Below, piece after piece: positions 1-9,822 of a stretch of DNA of 36,719 nucleotides. Origin of the DNA: JBOHNM01 sp050730675 (GTDB taxonomy: Bacteria > Planctomycetota > Phycisphaerae > Phycisphaerales > UBA1924); the NCBI GenBank assembly GCA_050730675.1, contig JBOHNM010000018.1:1-36719 (forward strand), written 5' to 3'. The position numbers and the translations under genes were made by a program. Positions within the stretch are counted from its first letter, which is position 1, and each line of letters begins with the position of its first letter. The notes beneath the pieces were generated by a model. It had not been told where the DNA came from and did no database searches. It saw nothing but the letters and a program-made list of their open reading frames with translations.

Positions 1-561
1 GTCCACGGCAGCGAGAGCAACTTCGCCCTCTACGCCAAGCAGTGGCTGTGGTGGCTCTACTACACCAACGCCGCCCTGCTGCTGTTCAACGTCTGCCTCC
101 CGTTCTTCCCCATGGACGGCGGACGGATCGTGCAGACGCTCCTGTGGCGACAGATGGGCTACCGCCGCTCGATGATGATCGCCACGACCATCGGCCTCGC
201 CGGCGCTGTCACGTTCGGTGTCATCGCCCTGGTCATGAACAACAAGGCCAGCATGACCTTTCTGGGCCTGGCGATCTTCGGCGGCCTCACCTGCTGGAAC
301 GAGCGCCGGATGCTCGCCGGGGCTTACGAAACTGCCGATGCGCCGTACGGCTCGTTCCTGGGCCGCGGATCTGAAGAAGACGAGGACGAAGAGCCCGCCC
401 CCAAGCCCAGCCCCAACCTCAAGCACACCGCCCAGGCCGAGCGCGAACAGGCGGAAGTGGACCGCATCCTCGCCAAGATCCGCCGGGAGGGGCAGGACAG
501 CCTCACGCGCAAGGAACGCCGCACGCTCGAAGGGGCGACGAAGCGCCTGCGGGGCTCATAG
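1..561 (+). CDS. M50 family site-2 protease, C-terminal part (5' end outside window)
   Basis: The frame is open from base 1, so only the last 186 residues are visible. The fragment contains FFPMDGGRI, the second metal-binding motif of M50 zinc metalloproteases (typical form NxxPxxPLDGG), preceded by a hydrophobic segment rich in W, Y and L and followed by two further membrane segments. The HExxH motif must lie upstream and cannot be checked. These enzymes cut substrates within the membrane. After the last TM comes an acidic, proline-rich linker (EEDEDEEPAPKPSP) and a predicted helical tail, VDRILAKI...SLT...E, which recurs at the end of the rhomboid gene 64 bases downstream. The substrate is unknown. 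The family call is secure from the DGG motif and topology; the exact subfamily is not. Confidence 0.8.
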   Translation, partial: VHGSESNFALYAKQWLWWLYYTNAALLLFNVCLPFFPMDGGRIVQTLLWRQMGYRRSMMIATTIGLAGAVTFGVIALVMNNKASMTFLGLAIFGGLTCWNERRMLAGAYETADAPYGSFLGRGSEEDEDEEPAPKPSPNLKHTAQAEREQAEVDRILAKIRREGQDSLTRKERRTLEGATKRLRGS

Positions 562-624
562 CCTTCGCCGCCGCCGGGCCGGGCCACTTTGGTCGCGGCG
601 CGAGCGCCGGAGCCGCACCCGCCC

Positions 625-1746
625 ATGGGCATCTACGACCGTGATTACGTCCGCGACAAGCCGAGCGAACGCGCCCGTGTTGGCAGTGTGAATGCCGTCT
701 CGGTCAACACCTGGCTCATCGTCATCAACACCGCGATCTTCTTCATCGCGTCGGTCTTCATGACCGCGCCCGCGTTGCGCCGGCCGCTGGTGATGGAGCC
801 GAACTTCGACCCAAAGCTGAATGTGCCCGACGACCTCAAGAAGCTGGCGGTCGCCGACATCAGCCGCTTCGACCCTCGGGTCGCCTCGACGCAGGTGGCG
901 CCGGTCTACGTTCCCATGGTGAGGGATGGCAAGGTGCTGGTTGGCCCGGACAAGCAACCGATCCCCAACCCCACACCGGTCGGCACCGCTCTGCTCGTCA
1001 ACCAGTCTGTGCTCGAGCACTGGGGATACTTCTCAACCTCCAAGGGCTTCTTTGGACTGGAAGTCTGGCGATTTGTCTCCTTTCAGTTCCTCCACGCCAA
1101 CATCGACCATCTCATCTTCAACATGTTCGGTCTGTGGTTCGTCGGCGCTCTCGTCGAGGAGTATCTCGGCGGCAAACGCTACCTCGCCTTCTACCTCACC
1201 TGCGGCATCTTCGGCGCGCTGATGTACATGCTCCTCGGCCTCCTCGGCCACCTTCTCCAGACGCACGCATTCCCCCCACTCCTGTTCGACGATCCCAACA
1301 CGCCGCTCGTCGGCGCCTCGGCGGGCATCTTCGGCGTCCTTATGGCCGCCGCCTTCGCCGCCCCCAACGAGATCGTCAATGTCTTCTTCATCATCCCGAT
1401 GCGCCTGCGCCTGGCCGTCTACGGCTTCACATTGCTCTCGTTCGGCAACCTGATTTTCGGCCCTCTCACCGGAGGCAATCGAGGTGGCGATGCCGCCCAT
1501 ATCGGCGGTGCCATCGCCGGCTATTACTTCATCCGGCACATGCACCTGCTGCGCGACTTCTTCGACGTCTTCGGTGACTCGCGCGGGCCCAAAGCGCCGA
1601 CCCGGGCAGCATCCCCGACGTCCGCCCCGCCTCCGAGTTCCGAGGTCAACCGAATCCTCGCCAAGATCTCCGCTTCGGGCATGGAGAGCCTGACCGACGC
1701 CGAAAAACTCACGCTCAAGCGCGAGACCGAGGCCAAGCGAGCCTGA
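625..1746 (+). CDS. Rhomboid family intramembrane serine protease
   Basis: This 373-residue protein is a membrane-embedded serine protease of family S54. Catalytic Ser is about residue 232 in GASAGIFG and His about residue 292 in AAHIGG, each in its own TM helix. The HANIDHLIFNMFGLW segment is the conserved rhomboid TM2 motif. An unusually long extramembrane insert (about residues 50-130) separates TM1 from the core. The C-terminus (about 330-373) is a soluble helical tail with EVNRILAKI and SLTDAEK, matching the tail of the upstream M50 protease and resembling the short domain often found after bacterial rhomboids (I believe DUF6576; not verified). I chose the ATG at 625 (MGIYDRDY, a typical rhomboid N-terminus here) over an in-frame TTG at 589. 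Substrates are unknown. Confidence 0.92.
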   Translation: MGIYDRDYVRDKPSERARVGSVNAVSVNTWLIVINTAIFFIASVFMTAPALRRPLVMEPNFDPKLNVPDDLKKLAVADISRFDPRVASTQVAPVYVPMVRDGKVLVGPDKQPIPNPTPVGTALLVNQSVLEHWGYFSTSKGFFGLEVWRFVSFQFLHANIDHLIFNMFGLWFVGALVEEYLGGKRYLAFYLTCGIFGALMYMLLGLLGHLLQTHAFPPLLFDDPNTPLVGASAGIFGVLMAAAFAAPNEIVNVFFIIPMRLRLAVYGFTLLSFGNLIFGPLTGGNRGGDAAHIGGAIAGYYFIRHMHLLRDFFDVFGDSRGPKAPTRAASPTSAPPPSSEVNRILAKISASGMESLTDAEKLTLKRETEAKRA

Positions 1747-1749
1747 CCC

Positions 1750-3045
1750 TTGGCCCTCCGCTACACCATCACCGCCCGCTCCAGAGCCACCCGCGCCCGC
1801 CGCGGCATCGTCTCCACGACCCACGGTGACTTCGATACCCCAGCCTTCATGCCCGTCGGCACCCGGGGCACGGTCAAAGGGGTTCTCCCCCACCTGCTCG
1901 CCGGCACAGGGGCACAGATCTGTCTCGGCAACACCTACCACCTGCTCCTCCGACCCGGGCCCGAGCGCGTTGCGGCCCTGGGCGGCCTGCACAAGATGAT
2001 GAACTGGCCGCGCCCGATCCTCACCGATTCGGGCGGTTACCAGGCGTTCAGCATGGCCGACATCAACACCGTCAACGACGACGGCGTGACCTTCAAGTCC
2101 ATCATCGACGGCGCCTCAATCCACCTCTCCCCCGAGCGTGCCACGCAGGTGCAGAACCAGCTCGGCGCCGACATCATCATGGCCTTCGACGACTGCCCCC
2201 CGGCCCAAGTCGCAGCACCGACTTCTGACCCGAACAGCGCCGACGCGCCCGCGGGCGACGAACCCCGCGCCACCGACCCTCGCGCCCAAAAAGCGATCAC
2301 TCGCGACACTCGCAAAAAAAAATACGACCACCCCGCCCGCCTCAAGACCGCCAACGAACGCACCCTCGCCTGGCTCCAACGCTGCAAGGACGCTCACCAG
2401 CGCCCGCACGATCAATCCCTCTTCGGCATCATCCAGGGCGGTGCGGATCTGGATCAGCGTTCCTGGTCCGCCGAGCGCATCACCAACATCGAACTCCCCG
2501 GCTATGCCATCGGCGGCGTCGCCGTGGGCGAGGGATTCCAAGACATCGTCCGCGTCGTGAAGCACACCGCACCGCTGATGCCCGACAACAAGCCCCGCTA
2601 CCTCATGGGCGTCGGCTACGAGCGCGACTTGCTCGCCGCGGTCCTCAGTGGGGTGGACATGTTCGATTGTGTCCTCCCCACGCGCAACGCCCGCAATGCC
2701 AGCGTCTTCACCCCCACCGGCCACATGCGGTTGCGCAACGCCCAATACGCCGACGACCAGCGCCCGCTCGTAGATGGTTGCGACTGCGTCGCCTGCGCCG
2801 GCTGGGAATCCCCAAGCGCAACCGCTCCGGGCTTCGAAACCGAAACCGGGTACTTCTCCCGGGCCTACCTCCGCCACCTCTTCCTCGCCGAGGAGATGCT
2901 CGGCCCCATCCTCGTCACCCTCCACAACCTCCGCCACTTCCAGCGCTTCATGGCCGATGTCCGCGCCACCATCGCCACCGACGACTGGCCGGGCCTGGTC
3001 GCCCGATACCCGGTCGCCGCAGAGGGCCTTGCCGCCTTCGGCTGA
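1750..3045 (+). CDS. tgt: Queuine/preQ1 tRNA-guanine transglycosylase
   Basis: The enzyme swaps guanine 34 in GUN-anticodon tRNAs for the queuosine precursor preQ1. Visible residues: D93 in TDSGGYQ (base recognition and general base), D306 in MFDCVLPTRN (nucleophile), and zinc ligands C344, C346, C349 and H392. It is 431 residues, longer than the usual 370-380. Extra residues sit after FDDCPP (about 45 residues, rich in A, P, D and T, then lysines) and inside the zinc site between C349 and H392 (about 16 residues). The start is TTG at 1750, three bases after the rhomboid stop; no good ATG lies nearby. The order tgt-yajC-secD-secF is a classic bacterial arrangement and supports the call. Confidence 0.96.
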   Translation: MALRYTITARSRATRARRGIVSTTHGDFDTPAFMPVGTRGTVKGVLPHLLAGTGAQICLGNTYHLLLRPGPERVAALGGLHKMMNWPRPILTDSGGYQAFSMADINTVNDDGVTFKSIIDGASIHLSPERATQVQNQLGADIIMAFDDCPPAQVAAPTSDPNSADAPAGDEPRATDPRAQKAITRDTRKKKYDHPARLKTANERTLAWLQRCKDAHQRPHDQSLFGIIQGGADLDQRSWSAERITNIELPGYAIGGVAVGEGFQDIVRVVKHTAPLMPDNKPRYLMGVGYERDLLAAVLSGVDMFDCVLPTRNARNASVFTPTGHMRLRNAQYADDQRPLVDGCDCVACAGWESPSATAPGFETETGYFSRAYLRHLFLAEEMLGPILVTLHNLRHFQRFMADVRATIATDDWPGLVARYPVAAEGLAAFG

Positions 3046-3136
3046 GCCGATAGCCCGCCTAAACTTCCGACTTCCGCGCCCGGATCGGGTCTTGTTTGGC
3101 CACGGGCGGCGGTGGTGTTCTCACTACGGATCCACG

Positions 3137-3688
3137 ATGCCCCACACCCCAGCATTTCCCCTCGTGCTCGCTCAGACTCCGGCGTCCACCAACAGCCAAC
3201 CCGCGATCGGCGCGGCACCGGCCGGCGGCAGCCCCGCTCCGACACCGGCTGCACCGCGCACCGAGGTCATCGGCGCACCGGGCGCGGCGACGACGACCAC
3301 GATCCAGCAGCCCAACGGCGCGCAACCAATCGGACAGCAGCAGCAAGGCGGCGGCGGCATGGGCCAATTGATCATCTTCCTGCCCATCATCGCGCTGTTC
3401 GGCTTCATGATGTGGACCTCCAGCCGGAACCAGAAGAAGGAACGCCAGCGCCGCGAGGAGATGATCAACGCCATCTCCACCAACGACACCGTCCAGACCA
3501 TCGGCGGCATCATCGGCCGCGTCGCCGAGATCAAGGACGACGAGATCATCCTCCGCGTTGACGAATCGACCAACACAAAGATGCGTTTCACCAAGGCTGC
3601 CGTGCAGCAGGTCGTCCACAAAAGCGGCGGCGGCAATGCCGCCAGCCAGGCCGAAGCCAAACCCATGAAGCAGACCGCCAAGGTCTGA
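3137..3688 (+). CDS. yajC: Preprotein translocase subunit YajC
   Basis: YajC is the small single-span partner of SecDF in the Sec translocon holocomplex. This 183-residue version has one TM helix (LIIFLPIIALFGFMMW, about residues 77-94), then the conserved cytoplasmic block with RNQKKERQRREEM, GGIIGRV and VDESTNTKMRF. The segment before the TM is long and low in complexity (A, P, T and Q rich, about 75 residues); most YajC proteins start almost directly at the TM. The start ATG at 3137 (MPHTPAF) is the only convincing one. The gene sits between tgt and secDF, as in many bacteria. Confidence 0.93.
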   Translation: MPHTPAFPLVLAQTPASTNSQPAIGAAPAGGSPAPTPAAPRTEVIGAPGAATTTTIQQPNGAQPIGQQQQGGGGMGQLIIFLPIIALFGFMMWTSSRNQKKERQRREEMINAISTNDTVQTIGGIIGRVAEIKDDEIILRVDESTNTKMRFTKAAVQQVVHKSGGGNAASQAEAKPMKQTAKV

Positions 3689-3761
3689 CCCGTGTCCCGT
3701 CTGTCACGCCCTCTTCGCGTCGCCACGGCCGGCGCCGCACTGACCCCTTCACCGGTTCCCC

Positions 3762-6700
3762 ATGCGCAACCTGTACCGACACATCGCCCTGATCGTCGCC
3801 GTCGTCGTCATCGTCGGCTACCAGATCTTCCCGCCCGACAAGCAGCTCAAGCTGGCCAAGGACCTCGCCGGCGGCACCAGCCTGATCTACCAGGTCGAGA
3901 CGCGCCCGTCCGACCCGATCGACACGGTGGACAAGGTCATCGAGCTGCTCCGCAAGCGCGTCGACCCCGACGGCGTGCTCGACATCACAATGGTCAAGCA
4001 AGGCGGCAACCGCATCGAGATCTCGATGCCGATGCCCGGCAAGACCGTCGCGGCTGCTCGTAAAAAATTCGAGGACGCCCTCGCCAAGCTCGGCGAAGGC
4101 GCCGTCACCGCCGAGCAGCTCCGCCGGATCATGAACCGCCCCGCCGCCGACCGCGACGCGGAGTTCATACGCCTCGCCTCAGGCGATGCCCAGCGACTGG
4201 CCCTGCTCAAGAAGGCCGCCGAAGCCTTCGACGGTTCCATCGCCGAACGCCAGCGGTTCAATATCGTCAGCCAGTCGCTCTCGGACACACTCCGCGCCGC
4301 TCAGGCCGATCTCGATGCCGCCGTCACCGCCAGGAAGCCCGAGGAAGAGTTGAAACTCCTCCGCGACCGCGTCGATGCCGCGGGCAAGGCCCTTTCTGAC
4401 GCCGCCCTCCCCGCCGCACAGGCCGATATCGCCTACGACACGGCCGAGCGTGCGGCGCTGGCCACCTCGATTTCCTCAGCCGATGTTCGCCGCGCGCTTG
4501 AACTCCCGGGCAAGGCCCGCACCTACACCCGCGCCGACGGTACCTCCGGCGTCATTGCCAGCCCGCGCGAGCGTGCACTCGACCGGATCAAGAAGGCCCA
4601 TCCGGACGCGGCCGCGCGTCTCGACGCCGTCATCGCCGAGTACAACACGTTCCAGCAGGACCGCAAGACCCTCGACGACCCGCAGGACCTGGTCCGCCTC
4701 CTGCGCGGCGCGGGCGTGCTCACGTTCCGCATCGTCCCCAAGATCGGCGACCTCCCAGACGAAGCCCGTCTCCGCGAGGAACTCCGCGCCGGCGGCCCCC
4801 GCTCGGTGAAGTCCGACAACACCCGCTGGCTCAAAATCAACAAGATTGAGGCGTGGCTCGGACGCGATTCCGGCCCCGAAGAACTCGAGTTCGCCACCAC
4901 CGACCCCCGGGGTTACTTCCAGAACCGCGGCGGCTACATCGTCGACGAGTTCGACGGCCAGGCGTACATGCTTTGCTACGACGCCCCCGGCCTGCGACTC
5001 ACCCCCGCCGAGGGGGCCTGGCGCGTCGCCGGCGCTCACCCCTCATACGACCAGTACCAGCAGCCCGCCATCGCCTTTGAGATGGACGTGCTCGGCGCCC
5101 AGCGCATGGGTGAGTTGACCGGCACAAACCTCCAGAAGCCCATGGCCGTGATCCTCGACGACGAGGTCTTCACCGCCCCCACCATCCAAAGCACCATCTC
5201 CGGCTCCGGCCAGATCACCGGCCAGTTCACGCCGGAGGAGATCAAGAACATCTCGCAGACGCTGGCCGCCGGCTCGCTCGCCGCCAAGCTCTCCCCCGAG
5301 CCCATCAGCCAGTCCACCATCGGCCCGCAACTCGGCGCCGACAACCTCGAACGCGGCGTCAAGGCCGGCATCCTTTCGCTGGTGCTCGTCGGCGGGTTCA
5401 TGATCGTCTACTACTACGGCTGCGGCCTCATCTCCGTCTTCGCCCTGCTCATCAACGCCGTGCTCATCCTGGGCCTGATGGCGATGAACCGAGCCGCCTT
5501 CAGCCTCCCGGGCATCGCCGGCCTGATCCTGACCTTCGGCATGGCCGTTGACGCCAACGTGCTGATCTACGAGCGCATGCGTGAAGAAATGGAACGCGGG
5601 GCGGACTTCCGCGCCGCCGTCCGCCTCGGCTACAGCCGCGCGATGAGTTCGATCATCGACGGCAACGTCACCACCCTCATCGTCTGCGTCGTGCTCACCC
5701 TCTTCGGCACGCAGGAGATCAAGGGCTTCGGCATCGTCATGATCATCGGCGGTCTGACCACGCTGTTTACCCAGCTCTACGTCACCCGCGTCATCTTCAG
5801 CATCTTCGTCGACAAGCTCGGCTGGCGCCACGGCACCATGATGGCCGTGCAGTTCCCCGCCATCGCCCGCGCCTTCCACCCCCACATCGACTGGATGAAG
5901 TTCCGCTTCGTCATGCTCGGCATCTCGGCCGCCGCCGTCATCGCCTCCGTCGGCCTGCTCTACCACGAGGGCGTCACGCTCTTCGACAACGACTTTCGTG
6001 GTGGCACCAAGGTCGCCTTCCAGCTCAAGAAGGACGCCGCAAACAAGCCGATGCTCCTCTCGCGTCCAGAGGTCGAGGCCCGCATCAAGCAGGAGGCGGC
6101 TAAGCGTGCTCCTTCCCGTTCATCGCTCGCGGATTTCGAGTTCAACGTTCTGGTCATTAATCCCGACGCCGCCGACCGCACCAAATCCAACGAGTTCGCC
6201 ATCAAGACCGTCGTGACGGACACGGAAGCCGTCACCGAAACCGTCAGCGCCGCCATGCGCGACGTGCTGGACATCCAGCCGCGCCTGGCGTTCAAGGACA
6301 TGCAGGCGACCGACGCTCGCCTGGCCCCCGTCAAGCCCATTCTTTCGCCCTCGCTTGGCGATGCGATCGACAAGCCCGGCGTCCGCAACGGCGTGGCCGA
6401 CTGGGTCGGCGGCGCGGCGATCGTCCTCGAGGATCTCCAGCCGCGCCCGACGCTCGCGTCGCTCAACGACCGGCTGCGCCAGATGCGAGCCCAGCCCGAG
6501 TACGCCCGCAACCTGGCTCGTCCGCACGAGTTCATCATCCTCGACGGCGATCCTGAAGCTGTCCGCAGCGCAGTGCTGCTCGTCCGAGACGACAACGCCA
6601 GCTACCTCAAGGACCAGAGCCGCTGGAACGCCGACGTCCGCGACGCCGAATGGAAGATGCTCGTCGAGGCGATGTCGCGTGAGTCCAGCCTCTCCTCGGT

Positions 6701-7349
6701 CGAGAACTTCAGTTCCTCGATCGCCACCGCCTTCGCGCTCCAGGCGACGATCGCCGTGATCATCTCGGCGGTGCTCATCACCATCTACATCTGGGTCCGG
6801 TTCCTCAGCTTCCGCTACTCGTTGGGCGCATTGATGTCGACGCTGCACGACTGCATCGTCGCCCTCGGCTGCATCGCCGCCTGCGAGTACGTCTCCAGGA
6901 CCTCCATCGGCCAGGCCTTGGGCATCAGCGCCTTCAAGATCGACCTCAACGTCGTCGCCGCCGTCCTCACCATCCTCGGCTACTCGCTGAACGACACGGT
7001 GATCGTGATGGACCGAATCCGCGAACTCCGCGGCAAGCTCCCCATCGCAACCCACAAGATCGTCAACGACGCCATCAACCAGACCGTCAGCCGAACCGTC
7101 ATCACCTCCGGCTGCACCATGCTTGCCACGGTCATCCTCTACATCTTCGGCGGCGAGGCCATCCGCCCCTTCGCCTTCACCTTCATGGTCGGCGTCATCA
7201 CCGGCACCTACTCCTCGATCTTCATCGCCGCGCCGATCGTCTACTCCGAGAAGGCCGACCCCACCGCCAACCGCCCGGCAACGTCGGGCGCCTCGGCCGC
7301 GGGCTCATATAGCAACAACGGGGCGGCGTCCGCAACTGTTGCGCCCTGA
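3762..7349 (+). CDS. secDF: Fused protein-export subunit SecDF
   Basis: A single 1195-residue polypeptide contains both SecD and SecF, which use the proton motive force to complete protein export. SecD half: TM1 at residues 8-22, the DLAGGTSL motif, the P1 domain, then five TM helices with VDANVLIYERMREE (about 594-608), whose Asp is the conserved proton-relay residue. SecF half: TM at about 715-735, FRGGTKV, periplasmic domain, then TM helices with SLNDTVIVMDRIRE (about 1073-1087). Two large expansions stand out. About 220 residues, largely helical and charged, sit between the PMPG strand (about residue 90) and VLTFRIV (about 318), which are nearly adjacent in ordinary SecD. The SecF periplasmic loop (about 735-985) is also roughly twice the usual size. 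A hairpin terminator follows the gene. Confidence 0.96.
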   Translation: MRNLYRHIALIVAVVVIVGYQIFPPDKQLKLAKDLAGGTSLIYQVETRPSDPIDTVDKVIELLRKRVDPDGVLDITMVKQGGNRIEISMPMPGKTVAAARKKFEDALAKLGEGAVTAEQLRRIMNRPAADRDAEFIRLASGDAQRLALLKKAAEAFDGSIAERQRFNIVSQSLSDTLRAAQADLDAAVTARKPEEELKLLRDRVDAAGKALSDAALPAAQADIAYDTAERAALATSISSADVRRALELPGKARTYTRADGTSGVIASPRERALDRIKKAHPDAAARLDAVIAEYNTFQQDRKTLDDPQDLVRLLRGAGVLTFRIVPKIGDLPDEARLREELRAGGPRSVKSDNTRWLKINKIEAWLGRDSGPEELEFATTDPRGYFQNRGGYIVDEFDGQAYMLCYDAPGLRLTPAEGAWRVAGAHPSYDQYQQPAIAFEMDVLGAQRMGELTGTNLQKPMAVILDDEVFTAPTIQSTISGSGQITGQFTPEEIKNISQTLAAGSLAAKLSPEPISQSTIGPQLGADNLERGVKAGILSLVLVGGFMIVYYYGCGLISVFALLINAVLILGLMAMNRAAFSLPGIAGLILTFGMAVDANVLIYERMREEMERGADFRAAVRLGYSRAMSSIIDGNVTTLIVCVVLTLFGTQEIKGFGIVMIIGGLTTLFTQLYVTRVIFSIFVDKLGWRHGTMMAVQFPAIARAFHPHIDWMKFRFVMLGISAAAVIASVGLLYHEGVTLFDNDFRGGTKVAFQLKKDAANKPMLLSRPEVEARIKQEAAKRAPSRSSLADFEFNVLVINPDAADRTKSNEFAIKTVVTDTEAVTETVSAAMRDVLDIQPRLAFKDMQATDARLAPVKPILSPSLGDAIDKPGVRNGVADWVGGAAIVLEDLQPRPTLASLNDRLRQMRAQPEYARNLARPHEFIILDGDPEAVRSAVLLVRDDNASYLKDQSRWNADVRDAEWKMLVEAMSRESSLSSVENFSSSIATAFALQATIAVIISAVLITIYIWVRFLSFRYSLGALMSTLHDCIVALGCIAACEYVSRTSIGQALGISAFKIDLNVVAAVLTILGYSLNDTVIVMDRIRELRGKLPIATHKIVNDAINQTVSRTVITSGCTMLATVILYIFGGEAIRPFAFTFMVGVITGTYSSIFIAAPIVYSEKADPTANRPATSGASAAGSYSNNGAASATVAP

Positions 7350-7378
7350 CACGTTTTCTACACCCCGCCACCCCCAAG

Positions 7379-7410
7379 CCCCGCGCCGCCTTCGGCGCGG
7401 GGTCTTCATT
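7379..7410 (+). terminator. Rho-independent-type terminator after secDF
   Basis: A perfect 9-bp stem (CCCCGCGCC / GGCGCGGGG) with a 6-base loop (GCCTTC) lies 30 bases after the secDF stop and is followed by TCTTCATT. It probably ends the tgt-yajC-secDF transcript, separating it from the LysM gene. The T-tract is weak, so termination efficiency is uncertain. Confidence 0.65.
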
Positions 7411-7482
7411 GCGCCCCTCCGTGTGCCGATAAGTCCTCGGTCCAACCTCGTGCGGATACACTGACCTCGACAGGTCTTACCG

Positions 7483-8178
7483 ATGTCTTCCGGACCCACC
7501 AAACCCGTCGCCGTCTTCGCGCTCCTGCTGGTCGTGTGGATCGCCGCGTTCTGGCTCTGGAACCCCGCGAGCAGCAATTCAACCGATCCCAAGATCTCGC
7601 GCGGCAACCCGACCCCCGCCGCGGCGGTGACCGAGCCCGAGCCTGAACCGACACCCGCGTACGTGCCCGAGCCCACGCCCGTCGTCGTCGCGCCGCCTCA
7701 GCAGCCCGCGACCGAAAAGGTGAAGCGTCTCATCCCCCCGAAGTTCCGCACGGTGACGATCCAGAAGGGCGACACCAGCTTCGCCGCGGTTTCGCGTCGC
7801 GAGTTCAACGGCGATGCCCGCTACGCCGAGGCCATCAGCAAGGCCAACCCGCTGGTCTCACCCAACAAGCTCATCGCCGGCAAGACGCAGCTGCGCATCC
7901 CCCTCGATCCCGAAAACATCCAAGGCAAGGTCGTGGAAATCGAAGTCGCCACGAATCAGCCAGCGGCGACAACCACGAACACCCCTGCGCCATCCGCATC
8001 GACCGCCGACGCCCAGAGCTACGTCGTCAAGTCCGACGACACCCTGAGCACGATCGCCAAACGGTTCTACGGCAAGTCCGGCGCATGGCAGAAGATCTTC
8101 AACGCCAATCGCGACAAGATCCCCAGCCCCGAGCGTCTCAAGCCGGGGATCACCATCACCATTCCGCCCGCCGACTGA
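7483..8178 (+). CDS. Membrane-anchored protein with two LysM domains
   Basis: This 231-residue protein has an N-terminal TM anchor (about residues 9-26, VFALLLVVWIAAFWLW), a P, E, T and V-rich linker (about 40-80), and two LysM modules. The first spans about 86-145 (VTIQKGDTSFAAVS ... LRIPLDP) and the second about 175-231 (YVVKSDDTLSTIAKRFYG ... ITIPPAD). LysM modules bind N-acetylglucosamine-containing glycans such as peptidoglycan, so the protein probably tethers or senses the cell wall in the periplasm. No catalytic domain is present. It lies between the secDF terminator and the UDP-xylose synthase gene, 33 bases before the latter. Confidence 0.9.
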   Translation: MSSGPTKPVAVFALLLVVWIAAFWLWNPASSNSTDPKISRGNPTPAAAVTEPEPEPTPAYVPEPTPVVVAPPQQPATEKVKRLIPPKFRTVTIQKGDTSFAAVSRREFNGDARYAEAISKANPLVSPNKLIAGKTQLRIPLDPENIQGKVVEIEVATNQPAATTTNTPAPSASTADAQSYVVKSDDTLSTIAKRFYGKSGAWQKIFNANRDKIPSPERLKPGITITIPPAD

Positions 8179-8211
8179 CCACGCGCCACGACGGCGTGCA
8201 CGGAGAGAAGT

Positions 8212-9204
<993 letters not shown>

Positions 9205-9208
9205 TCCG

Positions 9209-9763
9209 GTGCGCCGCTCCGACACACTCCGCCTGTTCGTCGCGCTTTACCCGCCGCCCGAAATTGCGACGACATTGCTCCATGCGCTCGCGCCGCTCAC
9301 GCTGCCCGACCACCACGTGACGCCCGTTGACCACGTCCACCTCACACTTGTGTTTATCGGCGATCGCCGCGTCAAGGAACTCCGCGAGGTCCGCGAGTCC
9401 GTTGAGCGCTCCGCCTCAGGGCTCGGTCCGTTCGACCTCACCCCGCAGCGACTGATCACAATCCCGACGCCGGCCCAGGGCGGCCGGCCGCGGCTGATCG
9501 CTTCCACCACCGACACCCCGCCAATGCTCCTCGAACTTCAGCGCCGCCTCGCCACACGCCTCGCTCGACCGGACGAGCGCCACAAGGCCTACACACCGCA
9601 CATCACCCTTTGCCGCTACGCGCACGAGGCGACCAGCGAACCGATCCATCAGCCGATCAGTATCGCGGGGTTCCGCATCGACCGCGTCCAGCTCATGTCC
9701 AGCATTGTCACTCGCGACGGCGCCAAGCACGAAGTTCAGGCAGAAGTCCTGCTCACAGGATGA
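9209..9763 (+). CDS. thpR: RNA 2',3'-cyclic phosphodiesterase (2H phosphoesterase, ThpR/LigT family)
   Basis: The protein has 184 residues, the normal size for the family. Both signature HxT motifs are present: H44-L-T46 in HVHLTLVFIGD and H131-I-T133 in YTPHITLCRY, which together form the two-histidine active site opening 2',3'-cyclic phosphates. The N-terminus LRLFVALYPPPEI is the characteristic opening strand. Start is GTG at 9209, five bases after the UDP-glucuronate decarboxylase stop, implying co-transcription. The physiological RNA substrate of this family is generally unclear. Confidence 0.9.
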   Translation: MRRSDTLRLFVALYPPPEIATTLLHALAPLTLPDHHVTPVDHVHLTLVFIGDRRVKELREVRESVERSASGLGPFDLTPQRLITIPTPAQGGRPRLIASTTDTPPMLLELQRRLATRLARPDERHKAYTPHITLCRYAHEATSEPIHQPISIAGFRIDRVQLMSSIVTRDGAKHEVQAEVLLTG

Positions 9764-9781
9764 CGACAATTCTTTGTTCGC

Positions 9782-9818
9782 CTCTCCCGTCTCCCTTCGT
9801 GCCTTCACGTCTTCGTGC
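9782..9818. repeat. Dispersed CTTCGTGCCTTC-type repeat, copy 1
   Basis: This 37-base tract in the 59-base gap between the convergent thpR and anti-sigma genes matches the reverse complement of 36539-36575 at 33 of 37 positions. Both copies share the core CTTCGTGC at the 3' end. It belongs by eye to the degenerate CTTCGTG/CTCTGCG family scattered between planctomycete genes. Function is unknown. Confidence 0.6.
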
Positions 9819-9822
9819 AGAC

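Noticed and set aside
7457..7462. TACACT hexamer upstream of the LysM gene
   Set aside because: It lies 20 bases from the ATG without a -35 partner; plausible but weaker than the two leaderless cases.
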